Below, piece after piece: positions 12,378-22,960 of a DNA stretch of 64,000 nucleotides (its first letter is position 1; every line of letters begins with the position of its first letter). The DNA is from Plasmodiophora brassicae (taxonomy: Eukaryota; Endomyxa: Phytomyxea; Phytomyxea; Plasmodiophorida). The notes under the pieces are model-generated. The model was not told where the DNA came from, made no database searches, and worked only from the letters and a program-made list of their open reading frames with translations. Position numbers and translations under genes: made by a program. The DNA is taken from positions 682,001 to 746,000 of the forward strand of contig CP145416.1 in the NCBI GenBank assembly GCA_036867785.1, written 5' to 3'.

Positions 12378-13714
12378 AGTGAGCTTCCAGAGCCGGCTCT
12401 ATATCGCCCCAGTATGTGTCGTGATGTTGACGATACCAATCAACTGATGGAGGGCAATTAGCCCGAGAAGGTTGTCCATGGGGCATCGCGGTCGGAAGCC
12501 TACTGGTCTGTCGTAAACCGTCGTCGAAGGCAACGGTTGGCACCCAACCCAACGCCGCCAGCTTGGAAGCATTGATCCGGTACCGGCAATCGTTGCTAAG
12601 ACGGTCTTCCGCGTACTCGATGATCTGCCAGTCAACAGTCAGCACCTTCGTAAATAGGAGTGCCCCGTCTGCGAGACCTGATGGTCGGGTTTCTCCCAGA
12701 TATGCGCTAATCGCCTCGCGACATCGACGTTCGATATCTCGTCGCCGCCCCCGATATTGTACGATGCTTCTGCATGACACCGATCAGCTTCAACTGTACG
12801 TGACGTCCAGTTCAGAATCGTTCAGCACCGAGTTCTCCACGTTCGGTGATACGACGAAACGCGGCGACCGCATCCGACACGTACAAATAGGTGCGTTGGT
12901 TGTCACCTGATCCATGCACAGGACTTCACGTGGTGTCAGCCACTTGTCGTTTGCACGAGGGCGGGTGGCATCTACCACGTCTGACCCCGCAGCAACCTGC
13001 AGATGAATTTGGGCACGATCTTCTCCGGGTACTGCCTCGGCCCGTACACGTTGTTGCTGCGCGTGATGATGAACGGCAACCTGTGCTTTCGACAAAAGTG
13101 GCGCAGGACGATCTCGGCCACTGCCTTCGTCATGGCGTACGGGTTTCTTGGACACAACGGCGCGTCTTCATCGAACTCTGCAATCGTTGTTCAGGAAGAG
13201 CAAAAGCAATGCCATGGAAAGAGGGAGCGGATCTTGTACGTTCGATGCTGCTGGGCGTTTCGCCATAGACTTCGTCGGTGCTGACGTGCAGGAGGAGGCG
13301 GATACGGCCACGGAACCGTCGGCAGCATTCGAGAACGGCAACGGTGCCGAGGACGTTTGCCCGGGCGAACGCGTCCGGGCAAACAAACGATTTATCGACG
13401 CTCGTTTCTGCAGCGAAATGCATGACCAGGTCGATGTCGTACTTGGCGAAGACGGACGCCAGGCTATCGACGTCGACAATGTCGCCCCGGACAAAGGTGA
13501 AGTTAGGGGCCTTGTTCAGGTCGGCGAGGTTCGCGATAGAGGCGCAAGGCTGCAGGATGTCGAACCCGACGAACCGTGTCGATGGATAGGCCTGCGCAAG
13601 CTCGCACGCAACGTGCGACCCGATGAAGCCGGCGGCGCCCGTTATCAGGACGCTCCTGGCGTCGCGCAGCATCGCGCCGCTGGCGTCCGTCACAATCGTG
13701 TCCGCCGTCACCAA
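12367..13714 (-). CDS. NDP-sugar 4,6-dehydratase (RmlB/RHM-type, extended SDR)
   Basis: Converts an NDP-glucose (dTDP- or UDP-) to the 4-keto-6-deoxy sugar, the first step to rhamnose and other deoxysugars, using bound NAD. Visible motifs in order: SVLITGAAGFIGSHVACEL (Rossmann GxxGxxG), VRGDIVDVDSLASVF, LVMHFAAETSVDKS, HVSTDEVYGE (catalytic Thr-Asp-Glu typical of 4,6-dehydratases), then an intron, NPYAMTKAVAEIVLRHF (YxxxK), ITRSNNVYGPRQYPEKIVP and the C-terminal RYRINASKLAALGWVPTVAF with WY after it, matching the RHM/UER ending. This is close to full length (about 350 residues). Whether the substrate is UDP-glucose (eukaryotic RHM) or dTDP-glucose cannot be decided by eye. Confidence 0.88.
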
Positions 13715-13895
13715 CCGGGTCGCAACCTTTCATGTCAGGCAAGCAGGACTTGTACCTGCGCTGCTTGATTTGTGCTGACGGGCTGCTTATCCAGGTGTTA
13801 GGGTTGGCAGGTGATACACGTTGCCCACGGATTTGGGCTGGCAAGCAACACTGGGAGCTGCAGACTGACTTGCGCAGCAGACGCGCTCCCGCGTC
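13715..13895. promoter_or_regulatory. Bidirectional intergenic region, sugar dehydratase / phytochelatin synthase
   Basis: The two genes are transcribed away from each other from this interval of about 180 bases, so it must hold both promoters unless the leaders extend further. I see no TATA-like or repeated motif that I can defend. Confidence 0.4.
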
Positions 13896-15694
13896 ATGAG
13901 CGCCGCCATCCGAGTAGGGCGCGCGGTGACTGCGGTCCGCAGCGGCGACGTCATTGCTGGCGCCGCCATGAACAAGTCGTTCTACAGGCGGACGCTGCCC
14001 GAGCCACCCGCCATTGCGTTCTCGTCGGCACAGGGGCGTCAGGTATTCCTGCGGGCAACGCAGAGCGGCCACATGGAGCGCTTCTTTCCGTTGTGTGAGC
14101 AGGTGCTGTCATTAAACTGTTGTTGTCCGGCCCTCGTGTTGATAGCGGGGGACGCAGTTCAGGACGCAGGATGAGCCGAGTTTCTGTGGCATTTCGACGC
14201 TGGCGATGGTACTAAACGCCATGGGGCAGGACCCGGGGCGAACGTGGAAGGGTACGTTTTCAGAACGTGACCTGGGGCCTGATCGAAACCGACTCGTTAC
14301 GCGCATAGGACCTTGGCGATATTTCCACGAGGACATGCTAACATGCTGTGTCCCTCTTGAAGTGGGTGTTCGCGTGCGCTCGCGAGCTGTTGTTGATACT
14401 TCTCGCCAGGTCGTCAAGGAGGAAGGCATCAACTTCAGCCAGATGGAATGCCTTGCGCGTTGCAATGCCGTACGTGTTGAAGCCTTTCGAGCTGATGATC
14501 CTACAGTGTCCATTGACGATGCAGGATGTCGTGTAATCGTTATTAATGCTCCTATTCACAGAACCGTGGACATGTTTCGTGAACGGGTGCGCGCTGCGAC
14601 GGGTATTGGCAACGAGTTTCTCGTTGTTTCATACGGGCGTGCACACCTGGGACAATCCGGGGATGGGCATTTCAGCCCCATTGGAGGGTATGACCCTTCA
14701 GAGGACCTGGTCCTGATCATGGACGTGGCACGGTTCAAGGTTGACCTGAATGTGTCGTAATCCTGTCATGAGCACCAGGTCATGTGATGCGCTTGTCCTC
14801 AGTATCCCCCGCATTGGGTGAAGTTGCCTCTCCTTTTCGAAGCCATGAAGCTACAGGACTCAACGACTGGTAGAGCCCGTAAGCGCTTATGGATCCTGAC
14901 CTCAACAGAATGGTTCATGGCATGCTGCGTCCTACATAGGAGGGTTCATGGTGCTGACAAAGGAGAACAGCAATACGCTATTATTCGTCGTCTCCACCCG
15001 CAACCGTACGTCGTGGTTGGATCTTCTTCAGAACGTAGGCAAGTATCTCAAGCCGCTATGCTCGAATGCGATCGGCCATCTGGACTGCGACGAGGGTACA
15101 GTGTCCCTGCACTGTGAGGGTTCTGGGGCGCCCACACCTTCGTAGATTCCATTGAGTCGATGGCGTCTTGCGTTGCGTCGCAGATATCACCTGACGTTAT
15201 TGGTCTTCTGGACACGTACACAAATGAGTTTGGGCTTAATTATATCACGCCAGGTACGCAGGCAGCGAATGTGTGACGGCCATGCCGATTTGACAGCCAC
15301 CTATGGTAGAGCACAAGACAAACGTCGAGGATCTCTTGAACCAGATCCGCCAGACCAGCGCATTTCAGATACTCTCAAGGTATGCATTCGACGCCATGCA
15401 CCCTTTCATGGGACAAGATCCCTCATCGCATACAGGTACCGCGAACAGATGAAGTCCACCGACCCTATTGCTGTCGAAGTCGTTACGATCCTCGTTCTGT
15501 CCCTTCCTCGGTCGACCTGGGAGGATGCGTCCGGCCATATCAGTCCATGTGCACAGCGCTTTGCCCTCCCAGAACTTCCCGAACCATTGCTCAGTGAGAC
15601 CAAGGCGCTACGTCGGCAACTCCAGGCTCTACTTGTATATTGCGATGCGGTCAATTGCTCAACAAGTTGCTGCTCCTCTGTGCAAGCCACATAA
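13896..15694 (+). CDS. PCS1: Phytochelatin synthase (glutathione gamma-glutamylcysteinyltransferase)
   Basis: Papain-like enzyme that joins gamma-Glu-Cys units of glutathione into metal-binding phytochelatins in the cytosol. Exon 1 gives YRRTLPEPPAIAFSSAQGRQ and SGHMERFFPL; after an intron TQDEPSFCGISTLAMVLNA carries the catalytic Cys; then WKG, an intron, PWRYFHEDMLTCCVPLE, an intron, and VVKEEGINFSQMECLARCN. GDGHFSPIGGYDPSEDLVL holds the catalytic His and LIMDVARFK the Asp. Later exons give PHWVKLPLLFEAM and a divergent C-terminal domain (VEVVTILVLSLPRSTWED, LSETKALRRQLQAL). All catalytic residues are present, so it looks functional. The last exon border is uncertain and the stop may lie up to 30 bases further on. 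Confidence 0.93.
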
Positions 15695-15754
15695 CGTTCT
15701 CCACGACTTCATGCTGACACTATATTGAACGACGACAAATGAATTATGGTGGGT

Positions 15755-16022
15755 TCAGTAGCGCTTCAGGGCGTCTTGGCGTTCTTTGGCCAGGCGCACG
15801 TTACGGTTGTAGGTCAGCAGCGGCAGGAAGCACGCGACCGTACCAGCAAGAAGCGACAGCGTGGCAGCTGCAGAAACGGTCACGATCAACGGAAAACACG
15901 AACGGCACGCCGTACACACCGGGCTCCTTATACAACCCTTCCCGCACCATGCCCACAAACGTGACCTTGAACTGCGGCTCCTGGATGAACGTCCGCTTGA
16001 ACCATGCGGTGACCTTCGACAT
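15755..16022 (-). CDS. Small single-pass membrane protein, possibly complex I subunit NDUFA3/B9
   Basis: Two exons, 16022-15920 and 15867-15755, join in frame across a 52-base GT-AG intron to give 71 residues. Visible: MSKVTAWFKRTFIQEP, then EGLYKEPAATLSLLAG, a single membrane span (LSLLAGTVACFLPLLTY) and a charged tail NVRLAKERQDALKRY. The order Trp/Phe-Lys, Lys-Glu-Pro, hydrophobic span with a central Pro-Leu resembles NDUFA3 (mitochondrial complex I accessory subunit, inner membrane). The protein is too short for certainty, so this is a tentative assignment. It lies tail-to-tail with phytochelatin synthase, about 60 bases apart. Confidence 0.45.
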
Positions 16023-16441
16023 TCTCGGACCGACACGACGAGCACGTACGACAGCCCCTGGCCGAACGCAAAAAATACGCGGGGGGCGCTCCACTCTGAC
16101 ACTGGACGTGTCAGGTGTATTCCCCCGTTTCTGGAAATATGAAATTCTCTAACAGCGCCTAACGCCTATAATCGACACAACGTTGCACTCCTGTCTAGCA
16201 TACCGCCATGCGGAAACAGTCTAGCGGAGCTGCGCTGTCAGTTCGACAGTACGATTGCTGACAGACGCTGTGTGTGCGTCCCAGTGCCCAGAGCTCCTTC
16301 GCGACCTTGCATAGCCTGCATCTTTGCCCGCGTTCCGGACACTTTCGTAACGGGCGCGGCACGGAACGGCTTGCCCAGGTGAGCATTTTATGTCGAAGGG
16401 AGTTGACGGTCAAGCTCAAGGCTGCCGTGTGGTATAAACAC

Positions 16442-19069
16442 TTATTCCATGAGGTTGTCCAGCGGCCCGTTGTCGTTGGCGGCGGGCTTCTGCGTCAAGC
16501 CCGGGCTGGCCAGGATCGCTTCGATGGATTTCATCCGGTCCGTTAACGCCGGCGCCTCCGTCAGCGCCTTCCCCGATATGCTGTCATCCGACATTGACGA
16601 CTTCGGCTCGTCGTCGTCGACGTCGTCGCCTTCCAGCTCCACGGCTTGGACGATCTCCTTGACGAGGTCCGGCGGGCTGATGATTTCGTCCGGGAACGAT
16701 GATCGACGTCGTCGATGACGGTCCTCGGCGACGGATCCACCGGTGCCATGAGCCGAATCCGGCGACAGCCTGCTCTCGGTAACGAGGTCAACCGCCACTG
16801 TGGATCCTTTCGACGACGTGCCGCTGAACGACTTCCGGCGCAACGATCGTGTCGACCGTTTCGCGATCCGCGGGCTGACGTCCCTCTGGTTGCGATGCCG
16901 TTCAATCGACTCGCTCAGCGCGCCTCTCGCCAATTCGCCAACAGCGGCACTCGGCCGGAGCGATGTCATGGACGGATCCGCCGCCTCTTTCCGGGTCAGA
17001 ACCGAGAACCGCTTCCTGGCGGCTGCGATCGCATCCGACCGGGTCGCCGCCGGTGCCGCCGAACTCTTGAATGGCATCAGGTTGCGGAACCGGGACGTCG
17101 CCCCTGTCTTCCCGTATGTCTTCGTGCTTTCCGCCAGCACGGTTCGCAAGGGTTTCACCACAGCGAACATCTGCGTCTGGCGATCCTCTTCCTTCATCTG
17201 TTTGATCTGCGTCAGCGTCTCGATGGCGACCTTGAACACAGCCAGGTCCGCTTTCAACGACGCCAAGTTGCGTTTGAAATTTGCCTAATCCCATGTCAGA
17301 TCCGTGTGGAGAGAGAGAGAGAGCATGTGACCGGGGCTGGTTGGTACCTTCTCGTCACTTGAGGCGTTTTCAGCCATGGCCGCTTCGTCGGCTTCATTGC
17401 GAAGCAACTTACGAATGATGTCTTCGCAGATCAGCATGAGACCTTCGTCGAGGCACTGGCCATTCAGGTACAGGGCGTCCGCGTTCGCAAATATCAACGG
17501 GCTCTCGTCCAGGAACACGAACTGTATGATGACATGGGTGAGCTCGCGAAGGTTGCCCCACTGTGGCCGCTTAATGTCGTGTCGGAACTCCTGCAGGTGA
17601 TGGGTTATCCTCGAGCAGAGCGAGAACAGGATCAGGCGCTGGACGTCGGTCGTATCGTCCGTGTTGCCGAAACAGGAGACCAGCTCCTCGAACGTGGATC
17701 GCAGTCGCACCGCCATACCCGATGGGCGGTTCTCGAAATGCCAGTTCAGCAACGTGCTCTCGGTGATGATCAGCAGACGGAACGCTCTGCCGTCTTCCGG
17801 CTGCAGGATGGCCAGACTTTCAATAAGGACAGCCTCCCATTCGCCCAGAGGGAACTGGGACGCCCGCTGCGATGCGTATAGGACCAGATCGTCCAGAAGC
17901 GCCAAGACCCGGTCGCGTTTCTCCGTCTGGGTCGCATACGCTGTGCCCCACAGGCACTGTATCAGCGATGTGATGGGCGATTCGTTGCCCGTCAAAGACA
18001 TTCGTGGCTTGGCGCCGAGGGGCTCCTCCGTCGGCGCCCGTATCCGTCCCGTTGTCAAACGCAGGGACGACTGTAGGCGATGAAGCTGACGGGTCCGGGT
18101 CGGCGTCGGCGCTGACCCGTCCGCTGGGAACACTTCGGGCCAGGGCAGCAGACGATGCGACAACGAGATGATCAGCGTCGGCTGCTCGTACGTCTGCTCG
18201 CCGAGTGTGTACGATTGTCGCAGGAAGTCACCCACGCCGTACAGCTCGTCTTCGCTGCGCCTCTTCATCGACTTCTTCTTCAGGGCGGTATCAAAGTCGA
18301 ACGTCTGGAACGCCAGGAACTTCTCGATACGCTGGGAGGGCCCCGCTTCGTTCACGTTGACGTTGAACGACGCGAACATTTTGATCAACTTCTGGTTCTT
18401 GACGGTAGCGCTGGACTCGTCGCCGCTGTTCAGGGCCCCAGAACGCGCGTAATGATCGCGAAGGTAATCCATCAGGTACCTCAGGATTGGTGTTGTCGCC
18501 GTCTTACTGCTTCGACGTCTGTCCAGGTACTTGTTGTAGTCGGTTTCCTTCGTGATCAGCTCGGCTGTTTGCAGCACCTGCTTCTTGTGCAGGTGGATGG
18601 TCAGGGTTTCCTCCACCTCCGGGAGTCGGATGATGGCTGGATTCTTCAGCGCCGCCAGCAACGCGCTTGCGTGATGAAGATTTCCCATCGTCTTACACGT
18701 TCTCATCAAGCTGATGATCCATTCGATTGCTTGGACCTGCCCCTCCGTATCTGTTCGCCGGAACGACAGAATGGCACGTTCCGCCCACAGTTCCGTGAAC
18801 TAACGGGCAACACGCGTGTCAGAAGGTGGCCGATGGGAACGATTCGGCAAAGAAGAGATTGACGGTACCTTCCAGTCGCGTAGCATGTTATAGACGGGTG
18901 CCGTCGTGTCGTTCTCGCCGACATTGGTTCCAGCTGCGGCCAGGCTAGCAGGTGTCAGCGCCGCATAGAGCGAGTTCGCCTTAAGGGCCAGCGCGTAGGC
19001 CATATCTGACGGATCGAGTTCGATCATGCGCTCGAACAGGGGCAACTTCCCCTGAGCGTAATCACCCAT
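16442..19069 (-). CDS. RasGEF (CDC25-type) domain protein with disordered C-terminal tail
   Basis: Probable activator of a Ras-family GTPase. The CDC25 core begins near FERMIELDPSDMAYALALKA, continues after an intron as FTELWAERAILSFRRTD and IEWIISLMRTCKTMGNLHHA, with ALLAALKNPAIIRLPEVEE the conserved catalytic-hairpin neighbourhood. A long middle exon (17285-18709) holds about 400 residues that diverge from the canonical domain and include ITSLIQCLWGTAYATQTEKR and LLIITESTLLNWHFENRPSG. The last exon is helical (LKADLAVFKVAIETLTQIKQ), then Ser/Arg-rich and acidic to the stop at 16442. An upstream open frame (19075-19466) ending at a good acceptor may supply further 5' exons. A GA microsatellite lies in the intron near 17312. 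The domain call is sound; boundaries and the 5' end are not. Confidence 0.68.
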
Positions 19070-19682
19070 GATGGTGTTGTACAGCCCGATCGACTATGAT
19101 GCGATGATTCGGATTGGTCAAGGCACGAGCTTTCCTAGATATTTCCATCCACAACACAGATCTTGAGGGTACCCTGTGCGCGAGCAGCAGCTGCGCCAGG
19201 GCACTGAATGCGAGTGGTAGGAAGGCATTGGTGCCTCCATGACAGACCCGGCCAGCGTCGCATGGAACTGCCAGCGTCCACTGATTACGCAAATTAGATC
19301 TGTCTAGGGTATACACGTTGAACGTCCAGCTTCCCAACTGGACCATGACGTGGCTCTTGCAACTCCGAAATGTTGTGCGAATCAACGCAGACCTTTGGGC
19401 AAAAGCATCAATGCAGGCTTTAGCTTGCATTGGTGACTCCGCATCCGCACCAAAGCCCTTCGGCAACCCGAATCTTCTGGGCCATTAAGAACCCTAGCCA
19501 GCTCGGAAAATACATAGACCAGAGGGTAGCCGTCAGACGAAGGGTCCGCATGCCGCTTGACTACAGCTATTTATGTAACTGCGCGCAGTCAGACGGAAGG
19601 CCCCGCTGCAGAGCTGCGCGGCGGCGACGTGACCGCTTGCCGCGCCCTCCGGCCATATCATTTGTAGCTGCATTGTGGAGCC

Positions 19683-21202
19683 ATGTCGTTGGCGAGATTG
19701 CTGATGCAGGTGCTGACGGTTGTTGGCGTTACTAGAATGCTACCGGCGCCGACTCTCAAGCCAGCTGACTCGCGCCGTGTGTCTGCGCTTCTGCCTCCTG
19801 ACCCTCGCACTAAGCGTTGCGAGTCATCTTCGATACGCAGTGTCGACTGGGCGCTCCCTGCACTTCCCAAGACGCCGTCTCTCCTCGCTACTCCTGAGCT
19901 TAGGAAGTACATGCTGAAAGGCCGGGCTCGGTCTTCAATGGCCTCAAGGGGCTCCTTGATATCGTTGTTGAGATCTCGCGTCTCAGTGCAGCCCGTCAAG
20001 GTAACGCCGAAGATCGCTAGCATCATCCAGGAAATGGCCAAAACAGAGCGCGACTACTTCAGACAAATCAGGTGTCTGCGAGAGGAAGTTTCCAATCCGA
20101 CGTTTGAGGTACGCATCATCTTGTAATGCCTCGCCAAGGTCTGAGTATGCGAGCCCGCCCGCAGAGCGTCGTGCTGCCCAAGAAGGTCGTCAATGACATC
20201 ATCACGGGGCACAAGGACCTTGCGCGAAAACTGAGAAAGGCTAAGGTTTCGTCCGATCCAGTTCGAGCTGTCGTCACCATCCTGTCGAAGAAGTTCAGCC
20301 TGCCGCTCACCGAATCCAGTCTGTCGATGGTATGTAGTAACGATCTGCGAGAACACCACACTGACCGGTTCCGTGCGCTTTTGCAACTGGCAGGCCCATG
20401 CGAAGTACGCTGCGTTCTTACATGATTGGAGCAAGCATTACAAAGTGGTACCTAAAGCGCAATCCGGGCGCGCATGGGAACGTGACAATTGCCTGATTCG
20501 TCCCGTGCAACGCGTTGGCAAATACTCGCTGTTCCTGGGCGACCTCCTCACAAGCCTTGCAGACGACAACGGGGCCGAGGAGGTGGAGGCTACACGGGAG
20601 AATATAACGGTAACCTACTACGTTCGATGCGTGTGTGTCTTTCATGCCGACAGTTTATGACCAAGGAATTATAGGAGGTGGTGAAGGAGGTTAACGCGTT
20701 TGTTATATTGCACGAGGAGAGACGAGCGCGAAAGATCCCGGAGAGCATCCCGTTACCTCAGTACCTACAGGGTGGGCGATTGTTGCTGCGGTCGGAGTGT
20801 GTGTCGCTCGCCGGACAGCCAAAGAGGCGATCGAAGCGTCTCGCGACCAGGCCTAACAAGTGGGACATGATACTGACGACGGACGCGTTGACTATTCTTC
20901 CGATAAGGTTCGATCGAATCGCGTCGGTCACTCTGTGGGCGATTAACGACTGCTACTGTAGCAAACGGGACACGTTCGAGCAGAAGTGGCCCACACCCGT
21001 CCGGGTGTACGACCTTTCCGATATCGACTCGCTTTCGAATCTGTGCCAACTGGATTCGTCAATCGATGTCGTTCTAGACCAGCCTGCAGGCAATGTTGGT
21101 GGACTCGGCGGTTTCCGGTTGACCTTCAAGGACCAGCGAGACTGTCAGTCGTGGTTTTCAAACATTATTGACGCCCGCAAGCAGAACGTGTCGGCTCGCT
21201 GA
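19683..21202 (+). CDS. RhoGEF (DH-PH) guanine nucleotide exchange factor
   Basis: Predicted activator of a Rho-family GTPase. After a basic, Ser/Pro-rich N-terminus, IIQEMAKTERDYFRQIRCL is the first conserved DH helix (CR1). Middle exons give VVNDIITGHKDLARKLRK and WQAHAKYAAFLHDW, and NCLIRPVQRVGKYSLFLGDL is the DH signature (CR3), where most members have P-x-Q-R-[IV]-x-[KR]-Y. A helix with EVVKEVNAFVILHEERRAR leads into a PH domain: YLQGGRLLLRSECV, KWDMILTTDALTILP and LTFKDQRDCQSWFSNII, the last being the PH C-terminal helix with its Trp. The stop is TGA at 21200. It is divergent from the RasGEF gene. Several introns of about 50-60 bases are needed. Confidence 0.88.
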
Positions 21203-21553
21203 GCCTGGACGCCTGCTCATCCTGCCTCCACGTTCCTCCCATTGCCGAAGTGAATCCAAGCGAAAGTGTACAGTAAAATTTGGAGATTCGTTGCTGTTGT
21301 CTGTATCGTCACACCCAGTGGAACAGGCGGTGCTGGCGACGGCAGTGATGCAGCGCTCATCGTTTCCTTGGCTACTTATTTGGCAACCAGCGGTCGATGC
21401 TCGTTCGGGGCAGCAACCGGAGATACCACTGCCTCCCTTGGCATTGAGCGCACCGGCCTCTCCCACCAGGACTGGATTGTCTATTCGAAACCAGATCCTG
21501 TAATGTGAACCTCGACCTGCTCATCATCGACATGCGGGCTCCGGCATGGGTCG
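21203..21553. other. Intergenic region between RhoGEF gene and duplicated segment
   Basis: About 350 bases; the open frames are short and overlap on both strands with no recognisable motif. It probably holds the 3' untranslated region of the RhoGEF gene. Confidence 0.4.
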
Positions 21554-21591
21554 TCCTTACAGAGCCGTGTGCGGCGATGGATCAGACATCC

Positions 21592-21660
21592 GGGTGGGCG
21601 CACCTCCAGGTTCGCCAACTAATTTCCAATTAGTTGGCGAACCTGGACGTGCGCGCACCT
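21592..21660. repeat. Near-perfect inverted repeat (hairpin), with a third arm copy at 21681-21704
   Basis: The core is a perfect palindrome: left arm 21607-21624 (CAGGTTCGCCAACTAATT), loop TCC at 21625-21627, right arm 21628-21645. The pairing extends outward to about 32 bases per arm with a few mismatches. The outer sequence GGGTGGGCGCACCTCCAGGT, followed by TCGC, recurs as an exact 24-base direct copy at 21681-21704. It lies about 200 bases upstream of the repeat-protein ORF. Transcribed, it would form a strong stem. It could be a remnant of a small inverted-repeat element or a product of the rearrangement that made the duplication. Confidence 0.9.
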
Positions 21661-21865
21661 GTAGGTTTCAACATGTGACTGGGTGGGCGCACCTCCAGGT
21701 TCGCGCCCTTGAAATGAAAACCCGCTGGGTCTGTGCCAGTGTGCCATCCTGTGGCTGTCCAGAGCGCATTTCTTCATCAGCGTCCGACGTGGCTCAGTTA
21801 CGCCCGCGGCTGCTCAGAACGTATTTCGTCTGCCGCGTAAGACAGTGCACGCGTACGCTCGTCCC

Positions 21866-22507
21866 ATGTCGGAAGTCAGTCGTCCCGCGAAACCGAAGCC
21901 CAAGCCCACCTTATACCGGCACCGCAGCGCGAAAGCCACGCGCGAGGTCAAGGACACGGCGCACGAGTACGACGACATGCGCGGTGTCAAGGACACGGCT
22001 CACGAGTACGATGACATGCTAAGTGTCAAGGACACGGCTCACGAGTACGATGACATGCTAAGTGTCAAGGACACGGCGCACGAGTGCGATGACATGCTAA
22101 GTGTCAGGGACACGGCGCACGAGTACGATGACATGCTAAGCGTCAAGGACACGGCGCACGAGTATGTCAACAGCTTCAAGAAGGTAAATAACGTCTACCC
22201 GTGCCGCACGGTGAACGTCATGGGCGAGGTCAAGGATATGGATGCGAAACCGAAGTTCGAGCCCGCCGTCTACCCTTGCCGGAGCATGAACGTCATGGGC
22301 AAGGTCAAGGACACGGCCGACGAGTACGACGATGGCTTCAAGAAGATGCAGAGCAAGGCCATGTTCCGGGTCATTAGCGAGGACCTCGCATCACAGTTAA
22401 AAAACCGACTGGACCTGTTCAACCTGCAGAGCGAACTCACCGCGCACAACGACCTGATCATGGAAATCGGCCCTAACGGTGAAAAACCCGACGTCGACCT
22501 GCTCTAA
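21866..22507 (+). CDS. Unknown repeat protein, copy A (with 13-residue tandem repeats)
   Basis: A 213-codon open frame with no introns needed. It starts MSEVSRPAKPKPKP, then five tandem 13-residue repeats of the type VKDTAHEYDDMLS and a partial sixth, then two related modules (VYPCRTVNVMGEVKD and VYPCRSMNVMGKVKD), then TADEYDDGFKKMQSKAM, an amphipathic segment, and an acidic ending (EKPDVDLL). No signal peptide or membrane span. The paralogue at 23146 keeps the start, the YPCR module, the DEYDDGFKKM segment and the ending but lacks the repeats. Conservation of both frames between the diverged copies supports real coding. Function unknown; no family recognised. Confidence 0.65.
   Translation: MSEVSRPAKPKPKPTLYRHRSAKATREVKDTAHEYDDMRGVKDTAHEYDDMLSVKDTAHEYDDMLSVKDTAHECDDMLSVRDTAHEYDDMLSVKDTAHEYVNSFKKVNNVYPCRTVNVMGEVKDMDAKPKFEPAVYPCRSMNVMGKVKDTADEYDDGFKKMQSKAMFRVISEDLASQLKNRLDLFNLQSELTAHNDLIMEIGPNGEKPDVDLL
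21947..22141 (+). repeat. 39-base minisatellite (five in-frame copies)
   Basis: Five head-to-tail 39-base units encode VKDTAHEYDDMRG once, VKDTAHEYDDMLS twice, VKDTAHECDDMLS and VRDTAHEYDDMLS; a sixth, partial unit follows to about 22170. Unit length is a multiple of three and the differences between units are few, so the array expanded recently compared with the split of the two paralogues. Confidence 0.95.
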
Positions 22508-22616
22508 CCGAACGTTCCCATAAAGATCACGGTTTCCACTCCAGTGAATCTTCCTACTGAGGCTAATGTCATCAGCACCCCGAATGATCATAAGGGCAAC
22601 CAAGTGGTCCCCTGTT

Positions 22617-22958
22617 ATGTTGAAGCGGCCTCCACCGGTGCACGACAGGTCGAGGGGAAAGCGCGCGCGCGCCAGTGCTCGCGACGATCGCGAGCACAGG
22701 TTTGTGGCGACCACGGGACGGCTCTGGGTCCGGGGCCGCCACCATGCAAGGGCTGGTCGCGTCGATCGTCGAGACGGATGGGGCGCTGCGTTCGGCGCAG
22801 ACGAAGCTGGACGGCAAGCGGATGATGCTCGAGAACCTGGTTCGCGAGGTATCGGCCAGCGAACAGCGACGTCGCCAGGTCAAATCGGCGCTGTCGAACC
22901 GATCGGCCCTGAGCAACAGGCAAATGCGGAAGCTGGGGATGCTCGATGTCGACCGCAA
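22617..22958 (+). pseudogene. Truncated 5' copy of POP4
   Basis: Corresponds to the first two-thirds of exon 1 of the intact POP4 gene at 23565. It keeps an ATG at the same place and the stretches MQGLVASIVETDGALRSAQT and ALSNRQMRKLGMLDVDR, but lacks about 45 bases present in the intact copy near the middle and ends at the duplication junction, before the conserved YDLFVPIHQLW region and all downstream exons. Without the Sm-like core of Rpp29 it cannot do the job of POP4. It might still be transcribed with the neighbouring ORF. Confidence 0.85.
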
Positions 22959-22960
22959 TG

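Larger units (their letters stand above)
21554..22960. repeat. Tandem segmental duplication, copy A
   Basis: This segment and 22961-23953 share the same order: a leader starting TCCTTACAG then GCCGTGT, an ORF starting MS[ED]VSRPAK, a spacer beginning CGAACGTTCCCATAAAGATC, and the 5' part of POP4. In copy A POP4 stops abruptly after the codons for LGMLDVDR, exactly where the leader of copy B begins, which marks the duplication junction near 22959. Copy A is longer because it carries the hairpin (21592-21660) and the 39-base minisatellite. The copies are clearly diverged, so the event is not very recent. Confidence 0.85.

Noticed and set aside
19062-19466. Upstream frame with VMVQLGSWTFNVYTLDRS, briefly resembling the start of a cyclic-nucleotide phosphodiesterase domain
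   Set aside because: No HD-type metal-binding motif follows anywhere nearby; it is better treated as possible 5' exons of the RasGEF gene or as non-coding.
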